Below, one piece after another: positions 6,143 through 6,418 of a stretch of 6,418 nucleotides of DNA (the first letter of the stretch is position 1; each line of letters begins with the position of its first letter). The stretch is from contig JAKLHH010000457.1 of the NCBI GenBank assembly GCA_022710245.1, forward strand, positions 1-6,418, given 5' to 3'. The notes under the pieces were generated by a model that made no database searches, was not told the origin of the DNA, and saw only the letters and a program-made list of their open reading frames with translations. The DNA is from Myxococcota bacterium (GTDB lineage Bacteria > Myxococcota > Polyangia > GCA-2747355 > JAKLHH01). The position numbers and the translations under genes are program-made.

Positions 6143-6418
6143 GCGCCGCCTCCAGCGACTCGAAGAGCGCCGCGACCACCACGTCGACGTCGGCGGGCGG
6201 GAGGCCCGCGTAGAGCGGGAGCGAGAGCACGCGCTCGCCGAGCGCGGCGGAGCGCGGGAACGCGTCGCGGTGGAAGCCGAAGCGCTCGCGGTAGTAGGTG
6301 AGCGTGTGGATCGAGCGATAGTTCACCGCGCAGCCGATCCCCCGCTCCCCGAGCCCCTCGAGGACCGCGTCGCGGAGCCCGGCCGGCGCCAGCACCGGGA
6401 AGAGGTGGTGCGCCGACT
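6132..6418 (-). CDS. DegT/DnrJ/EryC1/StrS aminotransferase, C-terminal fragment (5' end outside window)
   Basis: Ninety-four residues of the C-terminus are visible, reading in from the right edge; start, PLP-binding lysine and active site lie outside. The fragment begins SAHHLFPVLAP and continues RDAVLEGLGERGIGCAVNYR, SIHTLTYYRERFG, FPRSAALGERVLSLPLY and AGLPPADVDVVVAAL. This is the characteristic C-terminal order of the sugar aminotransferase family: HxHLFPV strand, L-x-E-x-GI-x-x-x-x-HY/NYR, the H-x-x-x-Y turn, FP-x-A-E, SLPLY, and L-x-x-x-D-V. Family members transfer an amino group from glutamate to a nucleotide-linked keto-sugar using PLP, as ArnB, WecE and PglE do. Which sugar position is aminated cannot be told here. 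The frame is intact to the TGA at 6132-6134 and overlaps the glycosyltransferase start by 11 bases, so the two are likely co-translated. Confidence 0.88.
   Translation of the reverse strand, partial: SAHHLFPVLAPAGLRDAVLEGLGERGIGCAVNYRSIHTLTYYRERFGFHRDAFPRSAALGERVLSLPLYAGLPPADVDVVVAALFESLEAARAR
6149..6153 (-). promoter_or_regulatory. Shine-Dalgarno site for the ArnC/GtrB-like glycosyltransferase
   Basis: Read on the minus strand this is GGAGG, six bases before the GTG at 6142. It lies inside the end of the aminotransferase gene and settles the GTG as start. It is the clearest ribosome site in the window. Confidence 0.75.

Overview
This window comes from a very GC-rich bacterial chromosome. 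Nearly every third codon position is G or C, and the opposite strands carry long non-coding shadow frames. The LptE-type lipoprotein indicates a Gram-negative cell. The polyglycine/short-strand surface-type protein, tight gene packing and GTG/TTG starts fit a Myxococcota-like (former deltaproteobacterial) organism. That taxonomic guess is inference; no taxonomic marker gene is present. The whole window is coding, with no gap over 10 bases between genes.

Plus strand, 1-1115: the C-terminal part of a glycine-rich repeat protein of unknown function, then a short lipoprotein of the LptE family. The stop of the first and the TTG start of the second share the four bases TTGA. LptE is normally the outer-membrane partner of LptD, which inserts lipopolysaccharide into the outer leaflet.

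Minus strand, 6418-1123: six genes read leftwards. In transcription order they are a DegT/DnrJ/EryC1/StrS sugar aminotransferase (only its C-terminus is inside), an ArnC/GtrB-like polyisoprenyl-phosphate glycosyltransferase with two C-terminal membrane helices, an ATP-grasp ligase, a class I SAM methyltransferase, a second SAM methyltransferase with an N-terminal zinc-ribbon-like segment, and a polytopic membrane protein of the UPF0104/LPG-synthase-TM family. Four junctions overlap (11, 4, 4 and 4 bases) and the fifth is 4 bases apart, so this looks like one transcript with translational coupling. The two strands converge with only 7 bases between stop codons (1116-1122) and no clear terminator.

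Working model (inference): the aminotransferase makes a nucleotide-linked aminosugar and the ArnC-like enzyme loads it onto undecaprenyl phosphate. The ATP-grasp enzyme and the methyltransferases decorate the sugar or its amine, and the membrane protein may help move the lipid-linked product. The set resembles the Arn (lipid A aminoarabinose) logic, but no formyltransferase, deformylase or ArnT-type transferase is seen here. The rest of the locus lies to the right of the window. A general O-antigen or exopolysaccharide locus is an equally plausible setting. No mobile elements, RNA genes or CRISPR arrays were seen.
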